A stretch of 6,478 bases of DNA, taken from assembly GCA_005888465.1 (NCBI GenBank), contig VAYJ01000120.1:1-6478 (forward strand). Reading direction: 5' to 3'. The translations under genes and the position numbers were made by a program. The DNA comes from Actinomycetota bacterium. GTDB lineage: Bacteria; Actinomycetota; UBA4738. The notes below the pieces were generated by a model. It made no database searches. It worked only from the letters and a program-made list of their open reading frames with translations, and was not told where the DNA came from. The stretch's first letter is position 1, and every line of letters starts with the position of its first letter. Of the stretch, positions 5,057-6,478 are shown in pieces.

Positions 5057-5683
5057 TCACTGACCTCCGTTGGCCGTCGCGGCCGGACCGAGATCCACCG
5101 TGCCCGACCACTGCACCTGGTCGGTGTCGGCGGACTTGGTGGACGTGGAGAGCCAGGGGTTGACCCAGCCCGTCACCTGCGCCAGTCGGGTTAGCCACTG
5201 CGCCACCACGAGGTGGCTGAAGGCGTACCCCTGGAACTGGATGTTCGCGACCGTGGCCGGCTGCGTGACGCCCCCCGTGGAGCCGGCGGGCGCACCGGGC
5301 GCCGCCGAGGTCGTGGTAGTCACCGCTCCGGTGAAGGAGGAGAGCCACGCCTGGCCGGGAATCACCATGGACACGTCGCGCAGGACCCCGGACCAGAGCA
5401 CCTCCTGGTACTGGAGCGTCTGCACGAGGGCCTGGCCGGTGGTCACCTGTGCCTTCAGCGTGGCGAATTGCTGCAGGCCGTTGACCTGGTTCTGGATGCC
5501 GGCGTTCACGGCTTGCTGCGCGACGAGCCTGTGCTGGGCGCTGTTCAGCCGCGCCGACTGCAGCACGTAGATGAACCCGAGGAGGGCGAGCAGCCCGAGG
5601 GCCAGAGCCACGACCGCCGCCGTCGCCGCGCGTCCCTTCTGCTTCTCGCGAACGACTGTTGGAAGAAGGTTGACCTGAGTCAT
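5057..5683 (-). CDS. pilN: Type IV pilus inner-membrane alignment protein PilN
   Basis: A 208-residue PilN. The N-terminal tail MTQVNLLPTVVREK carries the NLLP motif (residues 5-8) that docks into PilM. A membrane helix (about 20-42) and a coiled-coil segment (43-80) follow. The outer domain has the expected elements QTLQYQEVLWSGVLRDVSMVIP (88-109), WLSSFTG (113-119) and the later strand and helix IQFQGYAFSHLVVAQWLTRLAQV (148-170). A Thr/Ala/Pro/Gly-rich insert (122-143) breaks the domain. PilN is the link between cytoplasmic PilM and the PilO dimer. Its ATG overlaps the pilM TGA in an ATGA, so translation is probably coupled, in line with the lack of a good Shine-Dalgarno sequence. The pilO ATG follows its stop by 2 bases. 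Confidence 0.94.
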   Translation of the reverse strand: MTQVNLLPTVVREKQKGRAATAAVVALALGLLALLGFIYVLQSARLNSAQHRLVAQQAVNAGIQNQVNGLQQFATLKAQVTTGQALVQTLQYQEVLWSGVLRDVSMVIPGQAWLSSFTGAVTTTTSAAPGAPAGSTGGVTQPATVANIQFQGYAFSHLVVAQWLTRLAQVTGWVNPWLSTSTKSADTDQVQWSGTVDLGPAATANGGQ

Positions 5684-6477
5684 CCACGCACCCCCGGAAG
5701 CGCAAGGCCGACCGCGACGGCGAGCAGAGGCTCTGCCTCCGCGGCGGCTTCTGGCGGAAGGTCGAGGCGGGGGGTCACCTTGTGGAACGGATGGCCCTGC
5801 GCCACGACGACCGGCAGCCGGTCGGCGAGCACCCGACGGAGCTCCTCGAGCTTCGACCCGCCGCCCGTCAGCATGACGCGGCCGATCTTGGCTCCCGGCA
5901 TCTGAGACTGATAGAAGTCGAGCGACGAACGAATCTCGTCACTGAAGGACGATGCGCGGCTCTCGGCGACCTTCACGGCCTCCGTGGCCTTCTCGCCGTC
6001 GGCCTCCGTCGCGCCGCCGCGCTTCAGGCGCTCGGCGTCGTCGTCGGAGACCCCGAGCCCGCGGGCCATCGCGGAGGTGATGTCGCGCCCGCCCGCGGAG
6101 AGGATCCGCACGAAGCGCGGCACGCCCCACGCGTGCACGCAGATGCTCGTCACGTCGGCGCCGACGTCGACGATCGCCTCGTCGCCACCCTCGCTCGCCT
6201 CCAGGCCCATCCCGTCGATCGATCCGACGGAGCGGACGATCGCGAACGGCACCAGGTCCAGCCCGACGGGACGAAGGCGCGCCGACTCGGCCGCCTCGAC
6301 GATCTTCTCGATCATGACCTTCTGTGCGGCGACAAGGAGCAGCCGGAGCATCCGGCGACCGTCGCGCTCGAACTCCTCCAGGACGTGGAAGTCGAGCACT
6401 GCCTCCTCGACCGGGATCGGAACGAACTCCTGGACCTGGAACGGGAGCGACTGACGCAGCTCCTTGTCGGAGAGCCA
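5680..6477 (-). CDS. pilM: Type IV pilus assembly ATPase-fold protein PilM (5' end outside window)
   Basis: The last 265 residues of PilM, an actin-like (FtsA-related) ATP-binding protein that sits on the cytoplasmic face and holds the PilN tail. The visible part opens with LSDKELRQSLPFQVQEFVPIPVEEAVLDF, a typical PilM stretch, and the frame is still open at the edge, so about 80-90 N-terminal residues with the first phosphate motif lie outside. Motifs seen, numbered within the fragment: the phosphate-2 motif AIVDVGADVTSI (101-112), GGRDITSAMARGLGV (129-143), and the adenosine-side MLTGGGSKLEELRRVL (202-217). The protein ends LALPGVRG. No membrane helix is present. A GTG at 6399 looks like a start but lies inside the conserved core. 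The stop codon overlaps the pilN start by four bases. Confidence 0.95.
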   Translation of the reverse strand, partial: WLSDKELRQSLPFQVQEFVPIPVEEAVLDFHVLEEFERDGRRMLRLLLVAAQKVMIEKIVEAAESARLRPVGLDLVPFAIVRSVGSIDGMGLEASEGGDEAIVDVGADVTSICVHAWGVPRFVRILSAGGRDITSAMARGLGVSDDDAERLKRGGATEADGEKATEAVKVAESRASSFSDEIRSSLDFYQSQMPGAKIGRVMLTGGGSKLEELRRVLADRLPVVVAQGHPFHKVTPRLDLPPEAAAEAEPLLAVAVGLALPGVRG

Positions 6478-6478
6478 C

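Noticed and set aside
5055..5705. Fusion of pilO to an upstream in-frame extension (428 codons in total)
   Set aside because: The extra part reads pilN in the wrong frame, while pilN has NLLP, a membrane helix and correct stop/start overlaps. The pilO ATG has its own GGAGG site.
6397..6399. GTG at 6399 as the pilM start
   Set aside because: The frame continues upstream to the window edge with typical PilM sequence (FVPIPVEEAVLDF), so this is an internal valine.
1..6478. CRISPR array, insertion sequence or tRNA
   Set aside because: Reading both strands showed no regularly spaced repeats, no transposase-like frame with terminal repeats, and no cloverleaf with a proper T arm.

Overview
The window is G+C-rich (roughly two thirds by eye) and carries ten protein genes packed with short gaps. 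The combination of pepQ-efp-nusB with an adjoining pilM-pilN-pilO cluster, a short TatA and several TANNNT-type -10 boxes set just before start codons points to a high-GC actinomycetote, most likely from an uncultured or deep-branching lineage. Another high-GC monoderm-like phylum such as Dormibacterota or Chloroflexota cannot be excluded from one window.

Right two thirds (6478 to 1718, minus strand): one closely spaced gene train, read right to left: pilM (cut by the window edge), pilN, pilO, a PilP/GspC-like anchored protein, pepQ (M24 Xaa-Pro peptidase), efp and nusB. The first four build the inner-membrane alignment subcomplex of a type IV pilus: PilM in the cytoplasm, PilN binding it through an NLLP tail, PilO pairing with PilN, and a fourth single-pass protein with an RDPF motif and a beta-rich outer domain in the PilP position. 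The last three are housekeeping genes for proline peptide turnover, rescue of polyproline stalls and transcription antitermination. A possible leaderless promoter ahead of pepQ may split the train into a pilus unit and a housekeeping unit.

Middle (632 to 1721, plus strand): a DraG-type ADP-ribosylglycohydrolase homologue with altered metal-binding motifs, then a 62-residue tatA. The tatA and nusB stop codons interlock in a CTAG, so the two transcription units collide with no spacer.

Left (1 to 597): a small BauB-like cupin on the minus strand, divergent from the ADP-ribosylglycohydrolase gene with only 34 bases between starts. The remaining 261 bases show no convincing gene but contain a perfect 10-bp hairpin resembling a terminator, a larger nested foldable segment (72-187) whose G-U pairs favour a plus-strand RNA, and a short AT-rich island.

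The most unusual items are the metal-site-degenerate ADP-ribosylglycohydrolase paired with a cupin over a minimal shared promoter, the unassigned foldable segment at the left, and the transmembrane PilP substitute with a cysteine pair. None of these proves a new system. The core of the window is a recognisable pilus-assembly and housekeeping region.
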